A stretch of DNA of 64,000 nucleotides from Croceivirga radicis (GCF_002072105.2 NZ_MTBC01000002.1:310001-374000), one strand, 5' to 3'; positions 16,834-25,414 are shown, numbered from the stretch's first letter. Notes: generated by a model from the sequence alone, not told the origin. Numbers and translations are program-made.

Positions 16834-19800
16834 ATGTTACATCAATTTAAGATAGAAAATTTCAATACCCTGAGTGGTGCTACGCAAGACATTCAATTGT
16901 CTTATCAGCTTTTTGGTAAAGAATTGCACACGGCCCCAATTGTGATGGTGAATCATGCGTTGACGGGTAACTCAAATGTTACCGGAGACGAGGGCTGGTG
17001 GTCAGAAATTATTGGAGAAGGAAAATGTATAGATACCCAAATTTATACCGTGCTGGCATTTAACATTCCGGGTAATGGGTTTGATGGCTTTGTCATAGAA
17101 AATTATAAAGATTTTGTGGCTGGCGATATGGCACGTATTTTTCTAAAAGGATTAGAATTACTTAAGGTAACCCACTTACATGCTTTGGTAGGTGGTTCTT
17201 TGGGTGGCGGCATTGCTTGGGAAATGATTGCGTTAAAACCTGATATTGCCGATAATTTAATACCCGTGGCATCCGATTGGAAATCTACGGATTGGTTAAT
17301 TGCCAACTGCCAAATTCAAGAACAGTTTTTGGTCAATTCCAAGAATCCAGTGCATGATGCTCGTATGCATGCCATGCTGTGTTACCGTACACCAGAGTCT
17401 TTTAAAGAACGCTTTAAAAGAAGTACCAATGAGGAGCTCAATGTGTTCAATGTAGAAAGTTGGTTAATGCACCACGGTAAAAAGTTGCAAGAACGCTTTC
17501 AACTATCAGCATATAAGTTGATGAACCAACTACTCAAGACTATTGATATAACTCGCAATGGTGAAGCCATTTTTACCAAGATTGAAGAAAGCAACATACG
17601 CATACACATCATTGGGGTAAATTCTGATTTGTTTTTTACCGCAGAAGAAAACAAGGAAACGTACAAAAGATTGGCTCAAAGTAGTAGCAATGTTACCTAC
17701 GGTGAGGTACAATCGTTGCATGGGCATGATGCATTTTTAATAGAATTTAAACAATTAGAAAATTTAATACGCCCAGTATTTGAGCAGCAACGCGTTCAAT
17801 CTGGATTAAAGGTTTTAAAATTTGGGGGTCGTTCTTTGGCCAACGGTAAAGGTTTAAATGCGGTTTTGGACATACTAACCCAAAGGGTTGCGGCTGGCGA
17901 ACGTTTGGCGGTTGTACTTTCTGCTAGAGAAAAAGCTACGGACACCTTGGAGCGTATGTTAGAAAAAGCCGCTTCTGGAGGGGATTATAGCGTAGATCTA
18001 CAAAGCTTTGCCCTTTACCAACTGGCAGGTTTGGCCCAAGTAGATATGAGTCAAGAACTTTCGGTATTGGAAAGCAAATTAAATGGTGTTGCCCTTTTGG
18101 GCGATTATAGTGCCAAAACCAAAGATGAGGTGTTGTCTTTTGGCGAGCTTATTTCAGGGCAATTGGTGAGCCGATTGTTAAAGGAAAAGGGTATTAACGC
18201 GGTATTTATAGATTCGCGCCAGCTCATAAAAACAGATAATGCTTTTGGCGAAGCAAAGGTAGACGAAGGTTTGTCCAAGATCAAGGTGGTTGAAAAATTT
18301 GCCCAATTAGCACCAGATGCAGTGCCAATTATTACGGGCTTTATTGCCTCTAATGAAAAAGGTGAAACTACTACTTTAGGTAGAAATGGTAGTAACTACA
18401 CCGCATCTCTATTTGCCAATTTTTTAGATGCAGAGGAATTACTGAATTATACACATGTAGACGGAATTTTTACCGCAAACCCAGATGTGGTCACAGATGC
18501 CAAAATCATAGATTCACTTTCATTTGCAGAGGCAAATGAGCTAGCCAATTTTGGGGCTAATATTCTTCATGCAAAAACTATAATCCCGCTTTTAGAAAAG
18601 AATATTCCCTTACGTATTTTAAATACGTTCAATCCAGAATCTAACGGTACATTGATCAGTGCCGATGGTGGCAAACAAGGTATTACCTCTTTGAGTGTAA
18701 TGGAAAATATGGCGTTGATTAACCTAGAAGGTCGTGGTTTGCTAGGTAAAGCGGGTGTAGATGCGCGTATTTTTAATGCCTTGGGCCGCAGAAATATAAG
18801 TGTAGGTATCATATCTCAAGGTTCCTCAGAAAGGGGTATTGGTTTGGTGGTAAATGCCAAGCGCGCTTTGGATGCCAAAAAAGCGCTTGAAGATGAATTT
18901 GCAAATGATTTTGGTTCTAAAGACGTTAACAGTATTTCGGTAAATAAAGAGGTAGTGGTAATTTCTGTGGTGGGGCAAGATTTGAGCTCTTTTCACGAAC
19001 CGTTTAATGCGCTGATCAAGAATAAGGTTGTGCCTATTTTATTCAACAATACGGTGTCTGGTAAAAACATCAGTTTGGTGTTCCATAAACAAGATTTACA
19101 CAAAGCCGCCAACGTTATGCATGGGCAAATTTTTGGTATCGCAAAGCGAATTAACCTTGCTATTTTTGGAGTAGGTACGGTAGGTGGCACACTTATAGAC
19201 CAAATTTTGGCTTCTAAAGAAAGCATTGTAGATAGAAAAGGGATAGAGGTAAATATTTTCGCTATCGCTAATTCTAAAAAAGTGTTGTTAAATAGAAAAG
19301 GTGTTGGTGCCCAATGGAAGCAGAACCTCTTAGGGCAAGGAGAAAGCTATAATTTAGACACGCTTATAAAGTTTGCACAAGAAAATCACTTAGAAAACTT
19401 AATCGCAGTGGATAACACAGCGAATGCGGAATTTGTGAAACACTACACTAAACTTATTAAGAGCGGGTTCGACTTGGTATCGTCTAATAAAATAGCCAAT
19501 ACGCTTGATTATCAGTTTTATAAGGATGTTAGAAAGGAGTTGAATGCCAACCGCAAACAGTATTTGTACGAGACAAACGTGGGGGCAGGCTTACCTTTGA
19601 TAGACACCATTAAATTGTTGCATTTATCAGGAGAGAATATTACCCGCATAAAAGGGGTGTTCTCAGGTTCTTTAAGTTACATATTTAATACCTTTTCTGT
19701 AGCCGATGTGCCTTTTTCTAAAGTAGTATTAGAAGCAAAAGAGAAGGGATATACGGAGCCAGACCCTAGGGAAGATTTATCTGGGAACGATGTAGGTAGA

Positions 19801-20220
19801 AAGTTGTTGATATTGGCTCGTGAGCTAGAGTTAGAGAATGAGTTTTCTGATATAAAAATCAAGAATTTGATTCCAGAGCAATTGAGGAATGTAGACCAGG
19901 ATACCTTTTTGGAACGTGTTTCTGAACTGGATGCCGAATTTAAAGCGGTAAAAGAAAATCAAGATGCGGACCATGTTTTACGTTATGTGGGCGATTTGCA
20001 TGGCGATTTGCAACAAGATAAAGGAGTGTTAGAAGTAAAATTAATTTCTGTGCCAAAGTCAAGTGCTTTAGGACAAATAAGTGGTTCGGATTCCATTATT
20101 GAAATTTATACGGAATCATATGGTGAGAACCCAATTACCATACAAGGTGCCGGCGCGGGTGCTGCGGTAACCGCACGTGGCGTATTTGGAGATATTTTGC
20201 GCATAGCAGAGAAAGGCTAG
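16834..20220 (+). CDS. thrA: Fusion: homoserine O-acyltransferase (MetX-like) + aspartate kinase + homoserine dehydrogenase
   Basis: This 1128-residue protein combines three enzymes of one pathway. Residues 1-320 are a MetX-like alpha/beta-hydrolase with NHALTGNS, nucleophile Ser122 in GGSLGGG, Asp265 in GVNSDLFF and His298 in HGHDAFL. Residues 326-610 are aspartate kinase (KFGGRSLANG, with Arg in place of the usual Thr of KFGGTS; LGRNGSNYTAS; VDGIFTANP). An ACT region follows to about 770, then homoserine dehydrogenase (IFGVGTVGG, YETNVGAGLP, GYTEPDPREDLSG DVGRK). It would catalyse steps 1, 3 and 4 from aspartate to O-acyl-homoserine; aspartate-semialdehyde dehydrogenase is absent from the window. 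One frame, no break. It lies between metY and metZ. Confidence 0.93.
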   Translation: MLHQFKIENFNTLSGATQDIQLSYQLFGKELHTAPIVMVNHALTGNSNVTGDEGWWSEIIGEGKCIDTQIYTVLAFNIPGNGFDGFVIENYKDFVAGDMARIFLKGLELLKVTHLHALVGGSLGGGIAWEMIALKPDIADNLIPVASDWKSTDWLIANCQIQEQFLVNSKNPVHDARMHAMLCYRTPESFKERFKRSTNEELNVFNVESWLMHHGKKLQERFQLSAYKLMNQLLKTIDITRNGEAIFTKIEESNIRIHIIGVNSDLFFTAEENKETYKRLAQSSSNVTYGEVQSLHGHDAFLIEFKQLENLIRPVFEQQRVQSGLKVLKFGGRSLANGKGLNAVLDILTQRVAAGERLAVVLSAREKATDTLERMLEKAASGGDYSVDLQSFALYQLAGLAQVDMSQELSVLESKLNGVALLGDYSAKTKDEVLSFGELISGQLVSRLLKEKGINAVFIDSRQLIKTDNAFGEAKVDEGLSKIKVVEKFAQLAPDAVPIITGFIASNEKGETTTLGRNGSNYTASLFANFLDAEELLNYTHVDGIFTANPDVVTDAKIIDSLSFAEANELANFGANILHAKTIIPLLEKNIPLRILNTFNPESNGTLISADGGKQGITSLSVMENMALINLEGRGLLGKAGVDARIFNALGRRNISVGIISQGSSERGIGLVVNAKRALDAKKALEDEFANDFGSKDVNSISVNKEVVVISVVGQDLSSFHEPFNALIKNKVVPILFNNTVSGKNISLVFHKQDLHKAANVMHGQIFGIAKRINLAIFGVGTVGGTLIDQILASKESIVDRKGIEVNIFAIANSKKVLLNRKGVGAQWKQNLLGQGESYNLDTLIKFAQENHLENLIAVDNTANAEFVKHYTKLIKSGFDLVSSNKIANTLDYQFYKDVRKELNANRKQYLYETNVGAGLPLIDTIKLLHLSGENITRIKGVFSGSLSYIFNTFSVADVPFSKVVLEAKEKGYTEPDPREDLSGNDVGRKLLILARELELENEFSDIKIKNLIPEQLRNVDQDTFLERVSELDAEFKAVKENQDADHVLRYVGDLHGDLQQDKGVLEVKLISVPKSSALGQISGSDSIIEIYTESYGENPITIQGAGAGAAVTARGVFGDILRIAEKG

Positions 20221-20241
20221 TTTTTTTAAAAGAAAAGGAGA

Positions 20242-21405
20242 ATGGAGAATAAGTTTGAAACCAATGCAATAAGAAATCAACTGGAACGGTCGCAATACCT
20301 AGAGCATTCCGTACCGATGTATGTTACCTCTAGTTTTGTTTTTGATGATGCTGAAGATATGCGTGCTTCTTTTGCCGAAGAAAAGGATAGAAACATTTAT
20401 TCGCGCTACAGCAATCCCAATAACAATGAATTTGTGGCAAAGATTTGTGAGATGGAAGGTGCTGAGGCTGGTTTTGCATTTGCCTCTGGTATGGCTGCGG
20501 TTTTTTCCACGTTTGCGGCTTTGTTAGAAAGCGGAGACCACATTGTTGCCTCCAAAAGTATTTTTGGTTCAACACTTAATTTATTCAATTCTTTCTTACC
20601 TAAATGGAACATAGAAACCAGTTATTTTGGTGTTCATGAGGTAGACCAAATTGAAAGCCTTATAACAGAAAAAACCAAAATATTATATGCCGAATCACCT
20701 ACCAATCCTGGGGTGGATATTGTGGATTTGGAAGTGCTTGGAACAATAGCTAAAAAGCACAACCTAATATTGATTATAGACAACTGTTTTGCTTCGCCCT
20801 ATTTACAGCAGCCCATGAAATTTGGGGCCGATTTGGTCATTCATTCGGCTACTAAATTAATAGATGGTCAAGGAAGGGTTTTGGGCGGAATTACCGTAGG
20901 TAAGGCAGATTTAGTGGATAAGGTGTATCGTTTTTCTAGAATTACGGGGCCGGCACTTTCGCCCTTTAATGCTTGGGTGCTTTCCAAAAGTTTAGAAACC
21001 TTGGCGGTACGTGTAGATAGGCATTGTGAGAATGCCCTAAAGCTTGCAGAATATTTAGAAGCACACCCCAAGATTAATTGGGTTAAATATCCTTTTTTAA
21101 AGTCGCACCCAAAGTATGAAGTAGCCCTTAAGCAAATGAAAGCTGGTGGTTGTGTAGTAGCTTTTGAAGTTAAGGGCGGATTGGAAGCAGGCAGAAAATT
21201 CTTTGATTCCATTAAATTATTATCGTTATCTGCCAATTTAGGAGATGCCCGTAGTATTGTTACACATCCGGCTTCTACAACGCATAGTAAATTAACGCCA
21301 GAGCAGCGGTTAGAAGCAGGTATAACAGAAGGTGCTGTAAGGGTGTCTGTAGGTTTGGAACATATAGATGATATTATTGCTGATATAAGCCAAGCATTGG
21401 GATAA
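20242..21405 (+). CDS. metZ: O-succinylhomoserine sulfhydrylase-like PLP enzyme
   Basis: This 387-residue cytosolic PLP enzyme belongs to the Cys/Met-metabolism family. The lysine motif HSATKLIDGQGRVLGG is the form seen in MetZ, and YSRYSNPNNNEFVAKICEMEGAE and HPASTTHSKLTPEQR fit too. It would use an acylated homoserine and sulfide (or cysteine) to make homocysteine or cystathionine. Together with metY the operon has two PLP enzymes for the same chemical step, so their substrates or conditions probably differ. It starts 21 bases after the fusion gene and ends 22 bases before the Rrf2 regulator. Confidence 0.88.
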   Translation: MENKFETNAIRNQLERSQYLEHSVPMYVTSSFVFDDAEDMRASFAEEKDRNIYSRYSNPNNNEFVAKICEMEGAEAGFAFASGMAAVFSTFAALLESGDHIVASKSIFGSTLNLFNSFLPKWNIETSYFGVHEVDQIESLITEKTKILYAESPTNPGVDIVDLEVLGTIAKKHNLILIIDNCFASPYLQQPMKFGADLVIHSATKLIDGQGRVLGGITVGKADLVDKVYRFSRITGPALSPFNAWVLSKSLETLAVRVDRHCENALKLAEYLEAHPKINWVKYPFLKSHPKYEVALKQMKAGGCVVAFEVKGGLEAGRKFFDSIKLLSLSANLGDARSIVTHPASTTHSKLTPEQRLEAGITEGAVRVSVGLEHIDDIIADISQALG

Positions 21406-21427
21406 GCATTTTCACTATATTCGTGTT

Positions 21428-21835
21428 ATGCTGTCCAAGAAAACCAAATACGGATTAAAGGCGTTGGCCTATCTGGCACAACAAGAGGGTAAAACCCCGG
21501 TGCAAATTGCAGAAATTGCTAAAGAAGAGAATATTTCCCAAAAGTTTTTAGAAAGTATTCTATTGTCTTTAAGGCGTAATGGATTTTTGGGTTCTAAAAA
21601 AGGAAAAGGCGGGGGCTATTATCTCATAAAAGAGCCCAAAGACATACCTATGACCACCGTTATGCGGGTCTTGGAAGGACCTATTGCCATGGTACCCTGT
21701 GTAAGCTTAAATTTTTATGAATCTTGTGATGATTGCCCAGATGAAGCTACTTGTTCCGTACATAAATTAATGCTTCAGGTTAGGGATAGTGCTTTGGATG
21801 TTTACAGAAATAACACCTTGGCAGACTTGTTATAA
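21428..21835 (+). CDS. Rrf2-family transcriptional regulator, probable sulfur-assimilation regulator
   Basis: The 135-residue protein has the N-terminal winged helix of the family (MLSKKTKYGLKALAYLA, NISQKFLESILLSLRRNG, KGKGGGYYL) and a C-terminal region with four cysteines, C91, C100, C103 and C109. Rrf2 proteins include IscR (Fe-S), NsrR (NO) and CymR (cysteine). The position between the metY-metZ operon and the sulfate assimilation genes, and a palindrome downstream, make a CymR-like role the best guess; the cysteines could instead hold a cluster or sense thiol state. It is probably cotranscribed with metZ. Confidence 0.88.
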   Translation: MLSKKTKYGLKALAYLAQQEGKTPVQIAEIAKEENISQKFLESILLSLRRNGFLGSKKGKGGGYYLIKEPKDIPMTTVMRVLEGPIAMVPCVSLNFYESCDDCPDEATCSVHKLMLQVRDSALDVYRNNTLADLL

Positions 21836-21886
21836 GGTAGATTTCGCCTTAAATTTTCTTAAAAATAGCACCAAAATTTTAATAAT

Positions 21887-21901
21887 CTACTAAAATAGTA
21901 G
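21887..21901. promoter_or_regulatory. Candidate Rrf2 operator upstream of the cys operon
   Basis: CTACTAAAATAGTAG is a perfect 15-base palindrome (CTACTA-AAA-TAGTAG) between the Rrf2 gene and DUF2061-cysH. A looser CTA...TAG repeat, CTAGTAAATAGATAG (21967-21981), overlaps the expected transcription start. Binding is inferred from position and symmetry only. Confidence 0.55.
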
Positions 21902-21931
21902 GGTAAACGTGAAATTTAACCCTATTCTGCA

Positions 21932-21960
21932 TTTTGGTTTAAAAAATTACCCTATGTTTG
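21932..21960 (+). promoter_or_regulatory. Promoter of the sulfate assimilation operon
   Basis: TATGTTTG (21953-21960) matches the TAnnTTTG -7 box; TTTTG at 21932-21936 could be the -33 element with a short 16-base spacer. Confidence 0.5.
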
Positions 21961-21993
21961 TATTCTCTAGTAAATAGATAGGATAATAAGATT

Positions 21994-22260
21994 ATGATTG
22001 CAGATCAACTTGTTGTGGATTCCAAAAAAGAGAAAAGCACCTATGCTAAGGACAAAAATGCGGAGAGTCCAAAGCGCAGTATCGCTAAAAGTATAAGCTG
22101 GCGTATTGTAGGTACCATAGATACGGTAATTATTTCTTGGATAGTTACCGGTACGTTAACCTTAGCCTTTTCTATTGGTTTAATAGAGTTGGTAACCAAA
22201 ATGGTACTATACTTTTTTCACGAACGTATTTGGAACAGCATAAGTTGGGGTAAAAAATAG
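21994..22260 (+). CDS. DUF2061 small membrane protein
   Basis: The 88 residues comprise a charged N-terminus and a DUF2061 domain (SIAKSISWRIVGTIDTVIIS onwards) with two predicted membrane segments (about residues 42-60 and 62-80), ending ERIWNSISWGKK. The biochemical role is unknown. DUF2061 genes recur next to sulfate-activation genes, and here it is the first gene of that operon, six bases before cysH, so a link to sulfate uptake or activation is plausible but unproven. Confidence 0.82.
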   Translation: MIADQLVVDSKKEKSTYAKDKNAESPKRSIAKSISWRIVGTIDTVIISWIVTGTLTLAFSIGLIELVTKMVLYFFHERIWNSISWGKK

Positions 22261-22266
22261 TAAGCT

Positions 22267-22884
22267 ATGTCAGAAGATCAATTACCAAAATGGAATGCGC
22301 AATTAAAAGGTATTCCGCCACAAGAAATCATAGCGTGGGCATTGCAGCACGGAGACAAACCTGTATTAACCACCAATTTTAGACCATATGAGGTAGCCAT
22401 ATTACATGCTGTAACAGACGTGGCTCCTAATATTCCTGTAATTTGGTGCGACACAGGTTATAACACACCTAACACATACAAGCACGCAGAAGAATTAATT
22501 GAGCGTTTAAAGTTGAACGTAAAATTATATGTGCCTAAACAAACCGTGGCACATAGAGATGCCGTTATGGGTATTCCGCAAATAGATGACCCAAGACATA
22601 AATTATTTACGGAGCAAGTAAAACTAGAACCTTTTCAAAGGGCGATGGCAGAGCATAAACCAGATGTGTGGTTTACCAACTTAAGAAAGGGTCAAACCGC
22701 ACTTAGGGATTCTTTAGATATTTTAAGTTTAAGCAAAGATGGGGTTTTAAAAGTGAGTCCTTTTTATAACTATAGCGATGCTCAATTAGATGCTTATTTA
22801 AAACAACACAATTTACCGAACGAACATAAGTATTTTGATCCTACAAAGGTGTTAGAAAACCGTGAGTGTGGGTTGCATACCTAA
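22267..22884 (+). CDS. cysH: Phosphoadenylyl-sulfate (or adenylyl-sulfate) reductase
   Basis: This 205-residue cytosolic enzyme reduces activated sulfate to sulfite with thioredoxin electrons. It has the PP-loop-like TNFRPYEVAILH region, WCDTGYNTPNTY and the catalytic Cys201 in the terminal ECGLHT. The CC...CXXC cysteines that bind the [4Fe-4S] cluster of plant-type APS reductases are absent; by that rule it should use PAPS. However, no APS kinase is encoded in this operon, which leaves the true substrate open. It is the second gene of the operon, 44 bases before cysD. Confidence 0.88.
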   Translation: MSEDQLPKWNAQLKGIPPQEIIAWALQHGDKPVLTTNFRPYEVAILHAVTDVAPNIPVIWCDTGYNTPNTYKHAEELIERLKLNVKLYVPKQTVAHRDAVMGIPQIDDPRHKLFTEQVKLEPFQRAMAEHKPDVWFTNLRKGQTALRDSLDILSLSKDGVLKVSPFYNYSDAQLDAYLKQHNLPNEHKYFDPTKVLENRECGLHT

Positions 22885-22928
22885 TAAATGAATAGAAAGA
22901 ACACCAACTATGTTGGTTAAATAAAAAT

Positions 22929-23885
22929 ATGACCTTGGACACAGTAACAAAAGAAATTTCGGCAACGGATTCGCAAGTATTGGGCGCAACAGGAGATGTG
23001 GCGAATGCATTGGAAAACGAAGCTATCTATATTATAAGGGAAGTGGCAGCACAGTTTGAGAAACCAGTGCTGTTATTTTCTGGAGGTAAAGACTCTATAA
23101 CTCTAGTACGCTTGGCGCAAAAAGCGTTTTGGCCAGCAAAAATTCCGTTCCCATTAATGCACATAGATACGGGGCATAACTTTCCAGAAACGATTGAATT
23201 TAGAGATAGGTTGGTAGAAGAATTGGGCTTGGAATTGATAGTGCGTAACGTACAAGATTCCATAGACCAAGGAAAGGTAAAGGAAGAAACGGGTAAGTAT
23301 GCAAGTAGAAACATGCTGCAGACCACTACTTTATTAGATGCTATTGAAGAGTTTAAATTTGATGCGTGTATTGGTGGTGCTCGTAGAGACGAAGAAAAAG
23401 CACGAGCTAAAGAGCGTATTTTTTCTGTGCGAGATGATTTTGGGCAATGGGATGAAAAGAACCAACGTCCAGAATTGTTCGATATGTTGAATGGCCAAAT
23501 AGAATTGGGGCAGAACGTACGTGTGTTTCCAATAAGTAACTGGACAGAGCTAGATGTTTGGAGCTATATAGAAAGAGAGCAAATAGAAATACCTTCTATC
23601 TATTTTGCACACCAACGTAAAATTTTCTTGAGAGATGGACTCATCTGGTCCGCAGAAGATGATGTTGTGTTTAGGGCAGAAGATGAGGTGGTAGAAGAAC
23701 GTACCGTACGCTTTAGAACGGTAGGAGATATGTCTTGTACCGCCGCCGTGGAATCCAATGCAGATACTATAGCAAAAGTAGTGGCAGAAATTAGAGAATC
23801 CTCTATTTCTGAGCGTGGTGCCCGTATAGATGATAAGCGTTCTGAGGCCGCCATGGAGAAACGTAAACAACAAGGATATTTTTAA
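22929..23885 (+). CDS. cysD: Sulfate adenylyltransferase subunit 2
   Basis: This 318-residue ATP-pyrophosphatase-type subunit makes APS from ATP and sulfate as a complex with CysN. The PP-loop SGGKDS is at residues 51-56, followed by HIDTGHNFPETIEFRD and GARRDEEKARAKER, both hallmarks of CysD; the C-terminus RKQQGYF is also typical. Its length is slightly over the usual 300 because of an extended N-terminus. It lies between cysH and cysN. Confidence 0.95.
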   Translation: MTLDTVTKEISATDSQVLGATGDVANALENEAIYIIREVAAQFEKPVLLFSGGKDSITLVRLAQKAFWPAKIPFPLMHIDTGHNFPETIEFRDRLVEELGLELIVRNVQDSIDQGKVKEETGKYASRNMLQTTTLLDAIEEFKFDACIGGARRDEEKARAKERIFSVRDDFGQWDEKNQRPELFDMLNGQIELGQNVRVFPISNWTELDVWSYIEREQIEIPSIYFAHQRKIFLRDGLIWSAEDDVVFRAEDEVVEERTVRFRTVGDMSCTAAVESNADTIAKVVAEIRESSISERGARIDDKRSEAAMEKRKQQGYF

Positions 23886-23967
23886 TCTAGTTGATGGCCG
23901 TTGGTTGTTCGTTGCTACATTTTTACGAATACCACCAACAACTATGAACTAACAACGATAAACGAAA

Positions 23968-25215
23968 TTGAAAGTTTTAAAATTAGCAACAGCAGGGAGT
24001 GTAGACGATGGTAAAAGTACCTTGATAGGACGTTTGCTATATGACACTAAATCTTTGACTACGGATAAATTAGAAGCCATAGAAAAAACCAGCAAGCAAC
24101 GTGGTTATGACTATTTGGATTTTTCTTTGGCAACGGACGGTTTGGTGGCAGAGCGTGAGCAAGGTATAACTATAGATGTTGCCCATATTTATTTTTCTAC
24201 ACCAACCAAGAGTTACATTATAGCAGATACTCCAGGGCACGTAGAATATACTCGGAACATGGTTACCGGTGCTTCTACCTCGCAGGCGGCAATTATTTTG
24301 ATTGATGCACGTAAAGGGGTTATTGAGCAAACCTACAGACACTTTTTCATCAATAATATGCTTCGTATTAAGGATGTCATCGTAGCTATCAATAAAATGG
24401 ACTTGGTAGATTATGCAGAGGATACCTTTAACGCAATCAAAGCAGATTTTGAGGAATTAATGGCGAAGCGCGATTACCAAGACCAGAACATCACTTTTAT
24501 TCCAGTAAGTGCATTAAAAGGAGATAACGTGGTTAACAAATCTGATGCCATGCCTTGGTACCAAGGGCAAACATTGCTTCAGCATTTAGAAGAATTAGAT
24601 TTAAAAGATATCTACAATACAGGTACGCCTCGTTTTCCAGTGCAATATGTAATTCGTCCTAAAACAGACGATTATCATGATTTTCGTGGTTTTGCCGGTA
24701 AAGTGTACGGTGGCGAATTAAGTGTAGGGGACGAGGTGGTTGCCTTACCTTCACAAACGCGTTCTAAAATCAAGGAAATTTATTTTCACGATAAAAAGTT
24801 CCAAACGGCATCTAGGAGGTCTTCGGTAACCATTACGCTAGAAGATGAGATTAATGTGAGTAGAGGAGATATGTTGGTTAAGGCAGATGATTTGCCTCAG
24901 ATAGAAAAGCAATTTACCGCAACGGTATCTTGGATGGATTCTGATCAACTTACTCCAGGTAAAAAATATGTGGTACAGCATGGGGTTAATAAGGTGTTGG
25001 CTAAAGTAGATGCCATTCATCATAAAATTAAACCAGACTATACGGGCATAGATGAGGAAGCGACTAGTTTGGGTATGAATGATATTGCAAAAGTGAGCTT
25101 TAAATTGAACAAGCCTATCTTTTACGATGCATTTAAAGACCATAGAACCAACGGTTCTTTTATATTGATAGATGCACAGTCTAACGCCACAGCTGGTGTT
25201 GGCTTTATAGAATAA
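23968..25215 (+). CDS. cysN: Sulfate adenylyltransferase subunit 1 (GTPase)
   Basis: This 415-residue elongation-factor-like GTPase drives APS synthesis by CysD. G1 is GSVDDGKST (residues 10-18), G3 is DTPGH and G4 NKMD; beta-barrel domains follow. The start is TTG: an in-frame TAA lies three codons upstream (23959-23961), and TTG gives MKVLKLATAGSVDDGKST, the family N-terminus. There is no CysC (APS kinase) domain at the C-terminus, unlike the CysNC fusions. The 82-base gap after cysD shows no terminator. Confidence 0.95.
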   Translation: MKVLKLATAGSVDDGKSTLIGRLLYDTKSLTTDKLEAIEKTSKQRGYDYLDFSLATDGLVAEREQGITIDVAHIYFSTPTKSYIIADTPGHVEYTRNMVTGASTSQAAIILIDARKGVIEQTYRHFFINNMLRIKDVIVAINKMDLVDYAEDTFNAIKADFEELMAKRDYQDQNITFIPVSALKGDNVVNKSDAMPWYQGQTLLQHLEELDLKDIYNTGTPRFPVQYVIRPKTDDYHDFRGFAGKVYGGELSVGDEVVALPSQTRSKIKEIYFHDKKFQTASRRSSVTITLEDEINVSRGDMLVKADDLPQIEKQFTATVSWMDSDQLTPGKKYVVQHGVNKVLAKVDAIHHKIKPDYTGIDEEATSLGMNDIAKVSFKLNKPIFYDAFKDHRTNGSFILIDAQSNATAGVGFIE

Positions 25216-25261
25216 AATGAAGTTCTGGAGCGTAAGGTTCCAGAATTTTTTAGACCAATAA

Positions 25262-25278
25262 CCTATAAAATCTATAGG
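25262..25278. promoter_or_regulatory. Palindrome between cysN and sulfite reductase
   Basis: CCTATAAAATCTATAGG is a perfect inverted repeat CCTATA/TATAGG around AAATC. Its CTA...TAG half-sites resemble the candidate Rrf2 site upstream of the operon. The rest of the 199-base gap holds a second hairpin (CTTCCC/GGGGAG, near 25386-25400) just before the start codon. Function is unproven. Confidence 0.4.
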
Positions 25279-25414
25279 AAATATAAATTATTTAAAATAC
25301 CACTTCCTCAAGTGAGTTTTCCGCTCTTTAGAGAGAGGTTTAAAGAGGATAGTAAAAGTTTAATTTAAATTACCGTAAAGTGCTCCTTCCCTTGGGGGAG
25401 GTCGGGGTGTGGCA

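Noticed and set aside
16834-20220. MetX-AK-HSD fusion as an assembly or frameshift artefact
   Set aside because: The frame is continuous, each domain has complete motifs, and linkers are plausible; nothing suggests lost stop codons.
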